A DNA stretch of 64,000 nt from G963667855 sp963667855 (GTDB lineage: Bacteria; Planctomycetota; Phycisphaerae; UBA1845): NCBI GenBank assembly GCA_963667855.2, contig CAXXKI010000019.1:124001-188000 (forward strand), in the 5' to 3' direction. The position numbers and the translations under genes are program-made. Shown here one piece after another: positions 8,321 to 17,705 of this stretch. Below the pieces are notes generated by a model. The model searched no databases. It had not been told where the DNA came from and worked only from the letters and a program-made list of their open reading frames with translations. How positions within the stretch are numbered: position 1 is the stretch's first letter; every line of letters starts with the position of its first letter.

Positions 8321-9510
8321 ATGGCCGAGGCGAGAACCAATCGATTTGAAACGAAGTACACGGACACGTATTTTGCTCCAGCCGGACGTGCCAGCGAATC
8401 TGACCTACAAGCATCAGTGAAAAAGTTGACACACAATCCGATACTGGACGCAATGATGGAAATTCTGGGTTCGTGGGTACTTGCAGTGAACCAGCAGAGG
8501 CAAATCCTGGCCATAAACGCCAAGCTGATTGAGGAACTCGGAATTAAAGATCCAGCCCGTTTTCTTGGTTTGAGACCTGGCGAAGCCCTGGATTGCAAAT
8601 ATGCTTTCAAAGGTCCGGATGGCTGCGGTACAGGGCAGGCATGTTCAACCTGCGGTGCGGCGATTGCCATGGTTACCGCCCAGGAAACCGGCGAGGCTAA
8701 CGATCAAACCTGTGTACTGACAACGGTTAAGGGAAACACAACTTACGATAGTGTTTAGTCTCCGTACGATGTGTACCAGTCAAACTGCCTGAAGAGGATA
8801 TTCTTCTGGTATGCATGCATGACATAAGTACCGAACAGCGCAGAAAGGCGTTGGAACGCACGTATCTGCATGACATCAGCAATCTCCTTTCGGCAATGTC
8901 CGGATCAATCGACCGGCTGCGGCCTGACGCCTCAGACGAACAGCTGCAATTGATCGACAACCTCAAGGAATGCTCTCACGCACTGATAAGGGAAATCCGT
9001 ATTCAAAGATTGTTCTGCACAAATGGGGGCCAGGGAATTGAAGTAAACTCTTCGGAGATTTGGCCTGAAGATGTATTAAAGCGAATCAAGGCTCTGATCC
9101 GCAATCACCCGGCCGCCATCGGGCGTAACATCAGCGTAGCTGAAGGGAGTTCCAGCGTGCCGGCGTTGTCGGACATGACCCTGGTTACGCGGATACTGGT
9201 CAACATGATAATTAACGCCCTGGAAGCGTGCCAGGACGGCGACGAAGTCAAGGTCGGCTTTGACGAAGGAACGGAAATAACCTTCTGGGTATGGAACAAA
9301 CAGCGGATTCCGGAAAACGTAGCCCCCAGGATTTTTCAACGATATTTCTCCACCAAAGCAGGCAGCGGACGAGGAACGGGAACTTTCTCCATGAAACTAT
9401 TAGGGGAATCTCTACTGAAAGGGAAAGTGAATTTCGAAAGCTCAGCGGATACTGGAACCACCTTTCGGTTTTCTCTACCGGTGCATCCAAGCTATAAGAC
9501 CCCTTCCTGA
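8321..9510 (+). pseudogene. PAS sensor histidine kinase, interrupted by one frameshift
   Basis: Two adjacent reading frames make one kinase. 8321-8758 encodes a PAS domain with four cysteines (Cys92, Cys102, Cys108, Cys111; core GCGTGQACSTCGA). 8752-9510 in the -1 frame continues with LVSVRCVPVK, then MHDISTEQRR, an H-box (LHDISNLLSAM) and a HATPase domain. The change of frame must fall at about 8749-8755 (AGTGTTTAG), where one base appears to be missing. No canonical slippery heptamer is present. No transmembrane helix is seen, so the sensor would be cytoplasmic. It may be a true mutation, a base-calling error or, less likely, programmed frameshifting. No partner regulator lies next to it. 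Confidence 0.8.
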
Positions 9511-10164
9511 CTTTGCATGGCGATATTTTTCATTATCTGAAAACCTCGCATGATTCCAGTTGAAAGAACCGGCCAATAGGTTTTTCAGCTGTTCCGCCAA
9601 TATACTTATTAAGTTGATCACGAATCGGAGATTGATCTCCTTTACTCCGTTCTTTGCGGAAAACCCGATTTAATACAGAGGTGTGTTTACGCGAGACATA
9701 GAACCAACGTATTGTTTTTACCAACAATCTATGTCGGCCGCCCGCATTTAGCGAGCCAAATGCGGGCGGGCTTGGTTTTAAGACCACGAACGTTTTCCGC
9801 CGGTTGAAACCGGCGGCTGCGCTTATGCCGTCCATCCACCTCCGGAGGATGGACTCGGCTTTGCCTCTTACCTGTTTTATGGCCAACTTCAAGTAGACGG
9901 ATTCGGTTTTGCCATTTCCAGCTCTATAGTATTTTCCAATATCTCGCCTCCCGTGGACCTGGAGCGAACGGAGCCGATTCAACTTTTTGGGGCTCCGTGT
10001 GTTTTCCATCGATACGTTTCTGATCCGCCTCCAGTCCGTCTTCGGTCCTCCTTCGGCGGATAAACTATATAAGCTAAATACGTCAAATGAACCCAAAGTA
10101 CTTTTCTGGGGCGAAACAGTGGAACCAGGTAAGTGCCCAGCAGATAAACGATACCCTCGTTTAC
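9511..10164. other. Intergenic region dominated by GC-rich hairpins
   Basis: 650 bp between the kinase and nfnB without a convincing gene. An open frame at 9533-10096 on the minus strand is low-complexity and coincides with hairpins, so I do not call it. Besides the repeat at 9730-9868 there are further potential stems: CGGAGCC with GGCTCCG near 9969-9999, and TCCGCC with GGCGGA near 10029-10063. Confidence 0.5.
9730..9868. repeat. Three-hairpin repeat, copy 1
   Basis: Begins TATGTCGGCCG and contains three consecutive stems: CCGCCCGCATTT with its complement (9739-9769), CCGCCGGTTGAAACCGGCGG (9797-9816), and a CCATCC-type stem (9828-9858) ending GGACTCGGCTTTG. The same order and edge sequences recur at 37109-37228 and, shortened, at 51349-51420. 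Confidence 0.65.
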
Positions 10165-11580
10165 TTACAGTCTTCCATTACCGCCCATATACTTGTTCAT
10201 GGCTATTGATGCTCTCTTGCCGTCGCCCATGGCCAGAATAACCGTCGCACCACCACGGACAATATCACCGCCGGAGAAAACCCCGGGCATACTGGTCATC
10301 AGGTTTTCATCAACCTCGATATTACCCCAACGGTTCAGCTTCAGTTCCGGCGTGGTCTGCGTCAGAAGCGGGTTCGCCCCGGTACCGATCGCCTCAACGA
10401 ACACGTCACACGGTAAATCGAATTCGCTCCCCTCAATGGGAACAGGTCTGCGCCGCCCCGAAGCGTCCGGCTCTCCCAGTTCCATTCGCTGGCAGCGAAC
10501 CGCCTTTACCCAGCCTTCCTTATCGCCGATAATCTCAATTGGGTTTACCAGTAGATCCAGCTTGACCCCTTCCTCTTCCGCGTGCTTTATTTCTTCCACG
10601 CGTGCCGGCATTTCAGCACGTGAACGACGGTAGACCAGGGTGGCCGCGTCCGCTCCCAGCCGAAGACCGGTACGCACCGAATCCATGGCCGTATTACCAC
10701 CACCGACAACCACTACGTTCTTCCCCCTTATAACTGGCGTTGAAGACTGCTCGCCCCGGAACGCGCCCATAAGATTAACCCGGGTCAAGTACTCGTTTGC
10801 CGAGTAGACGCCTTTCAGGTGCTCGCCGGGAATGCTTTGGAATACCGGCAGGCCGGCACCATTGGCAATAAATACGGTATCGAATCCCTCGTCCTCCAGC
10901 AATTCCTTGACCGTATAGGTTTGACCGATTACCACGTCGCATTCGATCTTCACCCCGATCTCGCGCAGCTTGTCCACTTCCTTGGCGATAATCTCCTTGG
11001 GAAGCCTGAATTCGGGTATTCCATACATCAACACGCCACCAGGTACATGCAAAGCTTCGAAGATGGTCACATCGTGTCCCAACTTGGCCAGCTCGCCGGC
11101 ACAGGTAAGACCGGCCGGTCCCGCACCGACTATCGCCGCCTTCTTACCCGTGTATGCTTTCGGAGCCGCCACTTTGGAGTAGTTGAGCCGAGCCCAGTCT
11201 GCCACGAATCGTTCGAGATAACCGATCCCCACCGGGTCTCCACTTTTACCCCGTATACAAACCTCTTCACACTGCGTTTCCTGCGGACAGACTCGACCGG
11301 TAATACCGGGAAGCACGTTCGCATCGTAAAGGATGTCCGCAGCTTTTTTCAGATCACCGTCCGAAACCGCGCCAACGAATCCCGCAATATCTATTCCCAC
11401 CGGGCAGCCTTCAACGCATTTGGCTTTTTTGCACTGGAGACACCGATCAGCTTCGGTCTTGGCAATATCCGGATCCATCCCCAGGTTTACTTCCTTGAAG
11501 TTGCGACCGCGCACCTTGGCGTCCTGCTCCGGCATCCGCTGCCGCTTTATCTTCATTCTCTCAGACGGTTTCATCTGCAC
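10165..11580 (-). CDS. nfnB: NfnB / glutamate-synthase small-subunit-like flavoprotein
   Basis: A 471-residue iron-sulfur flavoprotein. The N-terminal domain carries cluster cysteines Cys47, Cys50, Cys55, Cys59 and Cys98, Cys104, Cys108. An FAD-binding GAGPAG loop (152-157) and a second nucleotide site VVVVGGGNTAMD follow. This is the GltD/NfnB family. Because the neighbouring gene encodes the NfnA-type partner, the pair most likely forms NADH-dependent ferredoxin:NADP+ oxidoreductase, which couples NADPH to reduced ferredoxin and NADH by electron bifurcation. A glutamate-synthase small subunit is the alternative, but no large subunit is nearby. It lies 121 bp downstream of nfnA. Confidence 0.88.
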   Translation of the reverse strand: MQMKPSERMKIKRQRMPEQDAKVRGRNFKEVNLGMDPDIAKTEADRCLQCKKAKCVEGCPVGIDIAGFVGAVSDGDLKKAADILYDANVLPGITGRVCPQETQCEEVCIRGKSGDPVGIGYLERFVADWARLNYSKVAAPKAYTGKKAAIVGAGPAGLTCAGELAKLGHDVTIFEALHVPGGVLMYGIPEFRLPKEIIAKEVDKLREIGVKIECDVVIGQTYTVKELLEDEGFDTVFIANGAGLPVFQSIPGEHLKGVYSANEYLTRVNLMGAFRGEQSSTPVIRGKNVVVVGGGNTAMDSVRTGLRLGADAATLVYRRSRAEMPARVEEIKHAEEEGVKLDLLVNPIEIIGDKEGWVKAVRCQRMELGEPDASGRRRPVPIEGSEFDLPCDVFVEAIGTGANPLLTQTTPELKLNRWGNIEVDENLMTSMPGVFSGGDIVRGGATVILAMGDGKRASIAMNKYMGGNGRL

Positions 11581-11701
11581 TCCATCCTATTCGTGAAAAA
11601 CCTATCCGTCCTGTTCAGATGTTATTTTCACTAACCGCATTCCCGTCGCCTGCACCGGGCGACATAAAAACCGGTCAACCAAGTTACTTAACAATTGCCT
11701 G

Positions 11702-12556
11702 TCAGCCGTCACACTTGCATTCGCCGCATTTTCCCTGATGCAACCGATCCCAGGCCTCTTTTTCCCAGGTACGGTAGGCGGCCAACCGATCGGCCAGCTC
11801 TTTGAAATCCACCTTATGGGCGTCGAATTCCGGCCCGTGTACGCAGGCGAATTTCTGCTTGTTGTCCACGGTCACCCGGCAACCGCCGCACATGCCCGTA
11901 CCGTCCACCATGATCGGGTTGAGCGAAGCGATGGTGCGAATCTCCTTCGGCCTGGTGACTTCCGCAATTGCCTTCATCATGGGCACCGGCCCGGCAGTCA
12001 ACACCACATCGATCGGATTGGATTCATCGTCAATGAGTTCCTGCAGCTTACCGGTAACGAAACCCTTGTATCCGTAACTGCCGTCGTCGGTACAGGGATA
12101 AACCGCATCACACACTTTGGACAACTCGTCCTCCATGATGACATAAGGTTTACTCCTGCCGCCCATGATCGCGGTAACCTTGTTGCCCGCTTCCTTCAAA
12201 GCGCCTGCCTGAGGGAAAATCACGGCTGTTCCGACACCGCCACCTACAAGCACGGCGTGACCGTAATTTTCGATCTCCGTCGGTACGCCCAACGGACCAA
12301 CCACGTCGGGGATTTTCTGACCGGCCTCCAATGACGCGAGTATTTCCGTGGTAGCCCCGATCACCTGGACCGCAAGTACGATGGTACCTTCCTGCGGATC
12401 GGAATCGGCAATAGTGAGAGGAATGCGCTCGCCATCCTCGCACGCTCGAACAATCACAAAGTGCCCCGGCTGATGACGGGCGGCCACTCGCGGCGCTTCC
12501 ACCACTATCCACCTTACTTCCGGGGCTAACCATTTTGCTTCACGGATGACAAACAT
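11702..12556 (-). CDS. nfnA: NfnA / sulfide dehydrogenase-type FAD/NAD-binding subunit
   Basis: A 284-residue ferredoxin-NADP reductase-fold subunit. It has an N-terminal FAD domain (QPGHFVIVRA, IPLTIAD), an NAD domain (LVGGGVGTAVIFPQA) and a C-terminal 2Fe-2S loop GTGMCGGCRV with a further Cys in FACVHGPEFD. These are the hallmarks of NfnA/SudB. The ATG at 12556 is preceded by GGAG about 12 nt away; the longer in-frame extension upstream adds a sequence not typical of the family. The extreme C-terminus, CGECKCDG, is an extra cysteine cluster whose function I cannot assign. It is transcribed before nfnB. Confidence 0.9.
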   Translation of the reverse strand: MFVIREAKWLAPEVRWIVVEAPRVAARHQPGHFVIVRACEDGERIPLTIADSDPQEGTIVLAVQVIGATTEILASLEAGQKIPDVVGPLGVPTEIENYGHAVLVGGGVGTAVIFPQAGALKEAGNKVTAIMGGRSKPYVIMEDELSKVCDAVYPCTDDGSYGYKGFVTGKLQELIDDESNPIDVVLTAGPVPMMKAIAEVTRPKEIRTIASLNPIMVDGTGMCGGCRVTVDNKQKFACVHGPEFDAHKVDFKELADRLAAYRTWEKEAWDRLHQGKCGECKCDG

Positions 12557-12912
12557 GTCGTTGGGTTTCTCCAATACAAGGGAACGATATCCAGACTGGC
12601 TCAGGCAACCTGCGATAAGAAAACTCGCCTCCGCCGGCACTTACGAAGGCTGAATCTTTTTCGTTAAAACAACATTCAACCCGGTCCGGAACAAAAATAC
12701 CTGCCCTCTGTACCTGCTCCGCACACTTAATTATTTATAATAGCGCCAATTACGGTGATAAAGCAACACTTTCAACCGCCATACTGGGTGTTAATCAACA
12801 GGTATTTGAAAGAAAAACGGTGTGGCCAGACAATCCATCCTGTGTATCTACAACCGCTCGGAAAAAACCTCTCCGGAAACGGCGAAAAATCCACCCGTTT
12901 TTGTGCTGCTTT
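12557..12912. other. Intergenic region without clear features
   Basis: About 356 bp between lacI-type and nfnA genes, holding the presumed nfnA promoter. I see a TATAAT-like stretch (TTATTTATAATAG near 12731-12743) but no matched -35 box, RNA gene or repeat. Confidence 0.4.
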
Positions 12913-13971
12913 CTATAATTGAGTTTGGGCCTGATCGCTTTGAACCTGGCAACCGTTACCGTTGCTTTTAGCCCCGCAGGAATCGCGCACCACTAATTGC
13001 GGCCTGAGCGATACCTTTGTTGGCGGTCTTTTTGGATCAGCAACTCGCTGGCAGAGCACTTCGATCGCTATCGATCCCATTTGCGCCAGTGGTACTCTGA
13101 CTGTAGTTAGAGCCGGACGAGTCATGCCCGCAACCCTGGTATCGTCGAAACCGACAATAGCCAGATCAGAAGGAACTCGAATGCCCTTTTCCTGAGCGAC
13201 GGCCAGTATTCCAGCAGCCATCTCATCGTTGGCGGCAAATACACAATGCCCAGGACCTGCCCATGTCGCGATATGCTCAGCGGCCAACTCACACGCACGA
13301 TCATAGCTGTAATCGAGGTGATAAATATCGTCTGAATTGTATGGCAAACCGGCCGCCTGCAATACCTCTTCATACGCCTTGCGACGAACCATGGTATCGG
13401 CGTTGGTTTGCAAACCACCTACGAAAAATATCCTATTAGCACCACAGTTATCCACCAGATGCCTCATGACCGCCAGTGCACCGCTTCGCTGATCGATCAT
13501 TACGCTGTCGTGTTGTGTATCTTCAAGAAAATCATCCAGTATGGTTACGGGAATACGGAAACCGGCCAACAATTCCTCTATCCGGTCGGTAACCTCCGAA
13601 ACCATTACGGCCATTCCATCCACTATTGAGCGCTGGCTTATCCCCTCTAAGAGGGCATGAGCGTCATCAACGTCCTTGGCAGAGGATACCACCAGGTTGT
13701 AGCCCAGCTCCCTAGCCTTGGCGTTGGCACCGCGGATAACTTCGGAGTAGAACCCACCATGCATATCCGGGAGAACCAACCCGAGCATCTCACTTTTTTG
13801 AAGCATAAGCCCGCGAGCGAAAACATTCGGCTTGTAATCAAGCTCGGCTATCGCTTTCTCTACGCGTTCCAGAGTAACCTTGTTGACCAGCTCCCGCCGA
13901 TTTAGCACTCTGGAAACAGTACTGATGGATACGTTTGCCCGCTTTGCAACATCTTCGATAGAAACGGCCAT
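12913..13971 (-). CDS. LacI-family transcriptional regulator
   Basis: A 352-residue repressor: N-terminal helix-turn-helix (SIEDVAKRANVSISTVSRVL, residues 4-23) and hinge region, then a periplasmic-binding-protein-like sensor domain (about 60-335) with the usual LVLPDMHGGFY and DLAIVGFDDT segments. The effector is probably a sugar. It is divergent from the secreted glucoamylase-like gene at 14061. A LacI-type palindrome lies in the 89-bp gap, so control of that gene, and perhaps of itself, is likely. The C-terminal 20 residues are Gln/Asn rich and look unstructured. Confidence 0.95.
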   Translation of the reverse strand: MAVSIEDVAKRANVSISTVSRVLNRRELVNKVTLERVEKAIAELDYKPNVFARGLMLQKSEMLGLVLPDMHGGFYSEVIRGANAKARELGYNLVVSSAKDVDDAHALLEGISQRSIVDGMAVMVSEVTDRIEELLAGFRIPVTILDDFLEDTQHDSVMIDQRSGALAVMRHLVDNCGANRIFFVGGLQTNADTMVRRKAYEEVLQAAGLPYNSDDIYHLDYSYDRACELAAEHIATWAGPGHCVFAANDEMAAGILAVAQEKGIRVPSDLAIVGFDDTRVAGMTRPALTTVRVPLAQMGSIAIEVLCQRVADPKRPPTKVSLRPQLVVRDSCGAKSNGNGCQVQSDQAQTQL

Positions 13972-14024
13972 TTATTCGTTCCCCACAAATACACCCCGGC
14001 TACGAAAGAGCCAGTCCAACTTTT

Positions 14025-14038
14025 TGACAGCGCTTTCA
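14025..14038. promoter_or_regulatory. LacI-type operator
   Basis: TGACAGCGCTTTCA is a palindrome with a central CG and one mismatched pair (C/T at the fourth position from each end), the classic LacI/GalR operator form. It lies 22 bp before the ATG of the glucoamylase-like gene and 53 bp before the divergent LacI gene. Confidence 0.7.
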
Positions 14039-14060
14039 TAGTACCGTATCGTGGTCAATT

Positions 14061-15473
14061 ATGCGATCACTGACTCTAATTATAACCACCGTAACATTTT
14101 TTTCACTCCAACTTAATTGCGCTCGCGGTTCTGAGCCCGATAAGAACATTCTCAGAACTCCGGAAACGCAAAAAGCGATCAACTACCAATTCTCAGAGCA
14201 AGAGAACGCCCTGCTTGATGAAATCCAGCACGGCTGCTTCCTCTACTTCTGGAAAGAGGCTGGAAAAGCCGGATTGGCGAAAGATCGGAGGAAAGCTCCG
14301 GTGGCGAGTACGGCCGCTGTTGGTTTCCAGCTCTCCGCTCTGCCTATTGGAGTCGAACGTGGTTGGATCACCCGGGAGCAAGGACGGGATCGCGCGGAAA
14401 AGATTCTGCGAAGTCTCATTGATCGCAAGGATAACAAGCACGCGGGTATTTACTACCACTTCGTGGATTACGACACCGGTGGTTGCTCGACCAGCGGATA
14501 TGAAGAGCTGGCCAGCACTATCGATTCCGCGCTGTTAATGGCCGGCGCAGTCCCCGCGGCCGAGTACTTCGGAGGCGAGGTCAAGAAGCTGGTCGAACGC
14601 CTTCACGCTGACGCCAACTGGAGGGCATTCTCCAAAGGCGCTAATGGGGAATTATCAATGGGCTGGTACCCTGACGTCTCAGGGCACCCGGAGGGTAAAG
14701 GTAATTTCCACGGGGCACTATGGCATTGCACATCGTGCGAAGAGCGAATCACGTATTTCATGGCCATCGCCGCTCCCGATCCCAAAAACGCTGTGGACGC
14801 CAAGGTTTTCTACGGGTTGCAGCGTCCCATCGGCAGGCACAAGAATATGAAGCCCTATGTGATTTCACCCCAGGGCACCATGTTCCACTACTTTTTCAGT
14901 CATTGCTGGATCGATTGGCGTAACCTCAATCCGGACAACCCGGCGTTGTTCGGATACAAGTCGCCGCAAGTCGACTGGTTTGAAAACTCACGCCGGGCAA
15001 CCCTAACCCACAGGCAGCGATGCCTGGAACATGCGGATAAATTCAAGACCTTCGGTGGTAACCGCTGGGGGCAAAGCGCCTGTGCCGCAAGAGACGGCTA
15101 CGTCGTACCTCACGTACAACCCAACATGGTCAACGTGGACTGCTGGGCGGATGGAACCGTGGCTCCCTACGCGGCCGGCGCGGCGATCATGTTCACCCCA
15201 GCTGAGAGTATCGCCGCCTTGAAGGAATTCCGTAATTTAAAGAACAGTAAGGGCAAACCACTGGCATGGTGGGATCCCGCCGACGGAGGATACGGCCTGG
15301 TGGATTGCTTTAACCTGGATCAGGATTTTGCCAGCGACGACTACGTGGGCATAGACCACGGGCCACTGCTTCTGGGTATTGAGAATGCCCGCACAGGTCT
15401 GATCTGGAAACTATTCATGCAGAGCGACACGGTTAAACGCGGTATCGAGAGGATGAAGATATCTCAGCGATAG
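14061..15473 (+). CDS. Secreted glucoamylase-like glycoside hydrolase (GH144-like)
   Basis: A 470-residue exported enzyme of the glucoamylase-like family (COG5368; related to GH144 endo-beta-1,2-glucanases). The N-terminus MRSLTLIITTVTFFSLQLNC is a signal peptide; the Cys is not in a proper lipobox. The (alpha/alpha)6-type domain begins with FLYFWKEAGKAGLAKDR and continues through VASTAAVGFQLSALPIG, FVDYDTGG and STIDSALLMAGA. It ends with WWDPADGGYGLVDCFN and YVGIDHGPLLLGIENAR. It probably cleaves a glucan outside the cytoplasm. The operator just upstream and the divergent LacI regulator suggest induction by the released sugar. Confidence 0.85.
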   Translation: MRSLTLIITTVTFFSLQLNCARGSEPDKNILRTPETQKAINYQFSEQENALLDEIQHGCFLYFWKEAGKAGLAKDRRKAPVASTAAVGFQLSALPIGVERGWITREQGRDRAEKILRSLIDRKDNKHAGIYYHFVDYDTGGCSTSGYEELASTIDSALLMAGAVPAAEYFGGEVKKLVERLHADANWRAFSKGANGELSMGWYPDVSGHPEGKGNFHGALWHCTSCEERITYFMAIAAPDPKNAVDAKVFYGLQRPIGRHKNMKPYVISPQGTMFHYFFSHCWIDWRNLNPDNPALFGYKSPQVDWFENSRRATLTHRQRCLEHADKFKTFGGNRWGQSACAARDGYVVPHVQPNMVNVDCWADGTVAPYAAGAAIMFTPAESIAALKEFRNLKNSKGKPLAWWDPADGGYGLVDCFNLDQDFASDDYVGIDHGPLLLGIENARTGLIWKLFMQSDTVKRGIERMKISQR

Positions 15474-15909
15474 GCCTGACGCACCCTTATAGTACCTGCA
15501 GGAGAATAAGGTAAAGCTGCCAAGAAAAATCGTTCAATGTTATTTACTGCAGCCTTCTTATCTACACTGAAGAGACAGACTCTGTCATATGAAATGGATT
15601 CTTCGTAGAATGCTGGTAGCTTCTTAACAGATGGGTTAAACCTCGTTTCGACGCCAGCGATTTCAGTATCGGTCCTATATCAAAAAGCTTTGACTATACG
15701 TTGTCGAAGAATGGCCACTATTCGTCGTTACAACGTACTGTTTTACGAATCTGAAATAATCGTCCTTACCCGCTATTTCAAATCAAACTTTCCGGGTCGA
15801 ACGCTACAACAAAATCGAAGTTATTTTCACAGGTTGTCGAGATAACTGCTCGAAAATACAGCCAGCGTATTCCAGCAACCCCGGCCACCTCACGGGAGCG
15901 TCAGCAGCA
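15474..15909. other. Intergenic region without clear features
   Basis: About 436 bp of AT-rich sequence upstream of the PilZ gene. I find no ORF, repeat, terminator or RNA that I can support. Confidence 0.4.
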
Positions 15910-16245
15910 ATGAAAGAGAAACGTAAATTCCCCAGAGAGCAAGTGCTGGCCAACGACGCACAGGCGTTCGTTCAGCTCCCCGATGGCAGGGAACTTCACG
16001 GCAAGGTCCATGATGTTTCAGAGGGTGGAGCGAGGATCGACGGCGAAACAACAGGACTGTCCCAAGGCGATCAGGTCGATATCATCTTTTTGTTCCCTTC
16101 TGGGGAAAAAGTAAAACACAACTGCCAGATACGCCATGTGGATTCGGCTGGGAAGTATTTCGGAATAGAATATCACGGCCTGCCGGAGGTACTCAGCAAG
16201 CCTGAAGACTTCGCTGAAAGCGAGAACATTCGCGTGATACTCTAA
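15910..16245 (+). CDS. PilZ-domain protein
   Basis: A 111-residue single-domain PilZ protein, a receptor for cyclic di-GMP. The RxxxR ligand motif is RKFPR (residues 5-9), and the second motif DVSEGGARI (about 37-45) gives the D/NxSxxG signature. Strands after it (DIIFLFPSGEKVKHNCQI) complete the barrel. GGGAGCG lies at a reasonable distance before the ATG. Standalone PilZ proteins relay c-di-GMP to motility, surface attachment or secretion. No cyclase or phosphodiesterase lies nearby, so the target is unknown. Confidence 0.88.
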   Translation: MKEKRKFPREQVLANDAQAFVQLPDGRELHGKVHDVSEGGARIDGETTGLSQGDQVDIIFLFPSGEKVKHNCQIRHVDSAGKYFGIEYHGLPEVLSKPEDFAESENIRVIL

Positions 16246-16475
16246 CCAGCACACCAGGGCTCATAACCCCAATCACTGCCCAATCGCCGATTCTGAATAA
16301 AAACTATCGCCCGATAAAACTATCGATACCGATAATAACCCGCCTTATCGGTATTTCCTTAAATCATGGAAAACTAAACCAAGTTCCCCACTTGGCGTCA
16401 TGTGTGTTTTAATTATATTCTTCCCTTGACCAGTTCTTTACTCTGTAACTTATTTCACAATCAAAGGAAACTAAA

Positions 16476-17492
16476 TTGTTTAAAACCAGTATATACGCAG
16501 CTTTTCTATCTACCTGTCTGATCGCCTCGGGTGCGGTAGCCACCACCATCAACCCGTTTGATTTCAATGTTTACAGTTTAGGGGATATCGGAACTGAGCA
16601 CTCCGGTTACCGCAGCGATTTCCAGGGTATAGCGGGAGCAGGTGGAAGCGCCTATTTCAACGGTTTCAGCCTGCACGATGTCGCGGCGTCCGGTCCGGGT
16701 ACGCCCTATTCTCTTTATGCCGGAGGTAACGCCTACATAGGCGGATCGATCAATAACGGTGGTATAGAAGCGGGCGGGAACGTCCATATAAACGGCGCCA
16801 GCGTCGACGGAAATTTGAATATTGGCGGCAGCCTCTACGGCACCGGCGGAAGCATCAGTGGAAACGCATACATGAGCGGGACCGATTATACCGGATACTC
16901 TGTGAGCGTATCGGGAAACATAGTTGAACAAAACCTCTACCAGCCTACCTTCGACCTGCAATCCACCAGTAACTACTTCCTCAATGCCAGTGATAGCGTT
17001 GGGAAAATGCAGGCGAACACCTCCTACACCGAACAGTGGGGGAAGATGAGTGTAGCCCTTTCATCTGGCACCAACGTGCTGGAGCTGAAAAGCGACGATC
17101 TTAAAGGCCTCTGGAACGTGGACATAACCGGTCCCGATGATGCCACCCTGTTTATCAACATTACCGATGACGACGTATCGCTTTCGCCCAGCTTGAGCTG
17201 GACTTATTCGGGCGGCATCGGCGCGGAAAACGTCCTGCTCAACCTGGCGTTTGCTGATAAGCTGAAGATCAACGGCGGAAGCCACACGGTGAACATTCTC
17301 GCACCGAACGCTGATGTTCAATTTCCCTACGGGCTGGTCACCGGAAACCTTATAACCGGCTCATTGACCGGCGGAGGACAGGTGAATTCCGGAGCGTTCG
17401 TGAATGACCGCATCATACCGGAGCCGACTTCTCTGCTTCTGCTGGGATTAGGCGGGCTGGTATTAATTCGCCGTAAGTGTATACGTAGATAA
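16476..17492 (+). CDS. PEP-CTERM surface protein, choice-of-anchor A type
   Basis: A 338-residue exported protein. A signal peptide (MFKTSIYAAFLSTCLIASGA) is followed by a Gly/Asn/Ser-rich beta-strand domain beginning INPFDFNVYSLGDIG, which matches the choice-of-anchor A family. The C-terminus is a PEP-CTERM sorting signal: PEPTSLLLLGLGGLVLIRRK. An exosortase would process it, but none is in the window. The start codon is TTG with AAAGGAAA just upstream. The role is presumably in the cell surface or extracellular matrix; it has no catalytic motif. Confidence 0.85.
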   Translation: MFKTSIYAAFLSTCLIASGAVATTINPFDFNVYSLGDIGTEHSGYRSDFQGIAGAGGSAYFNGFSLHDVAASGPGTPYSLYAGGNAYIGGSINNGGIEAGGNVHINGASVDGNLNIGGSLYGTGGSISGNAYMSGTDYTGYSVSVSGNIVEQNLYQPTFDLQSTSNYFLNASDSVGKMQANTSYTEQWGKMSVALSSGTNVLELKSDDLKGLWNVDITGPDDATLFINITDDDVSLSPSLSWTYSGGIGAENVLLNLAFADKLKINGGSHTVNILAPNADVQFPYGLVTGNLITGSLTGGGQVNSGAFVNDRIIPEPTSLLLLGLGGLVLIRRKCIRR

Positions 17493-17540
17493 TCGCAGAC
17501 AAAACGCAACTGCGTTCTAAAAAACAACCGTCGTATCGAA

Positions 17541-17575
17541 CCCGGCGCTGGTGGCAACCGTCAGCGCCGGTTTGA
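17541..17575 (+). terminator. Terminator after the PEP-CTERM gene
   Basis: CCGGCGCTG pairs with CAGCGCCGG around an 11-nt loop, followed by TTTGACGTTTT. The position 50 bp past the stop fits a terminator, although the U tract is interrupted. Confidence 0.6.
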
Positions 17576-17705
17576 CGTTTTACGGGTGCTTGGAGAGCTA
17601 CGACTGGCGATATATATGGTTCCGTCCGAATCAAGCGAGCTTCCTGGTTCCAGGGGTACGTTGCGATCAAGCGGGAAAATCCTGCCCAGCGTTGCGAAAC
17701 CGACC

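Noticed and set aside
9533..10096. Open reading frame of 187 codons on the minus strand
   Set aside because: It overlaps the three-hairpin repeat and other stems; the translation is Arg/Ser-rich, with no family-like blocks and no ribosome binding site.
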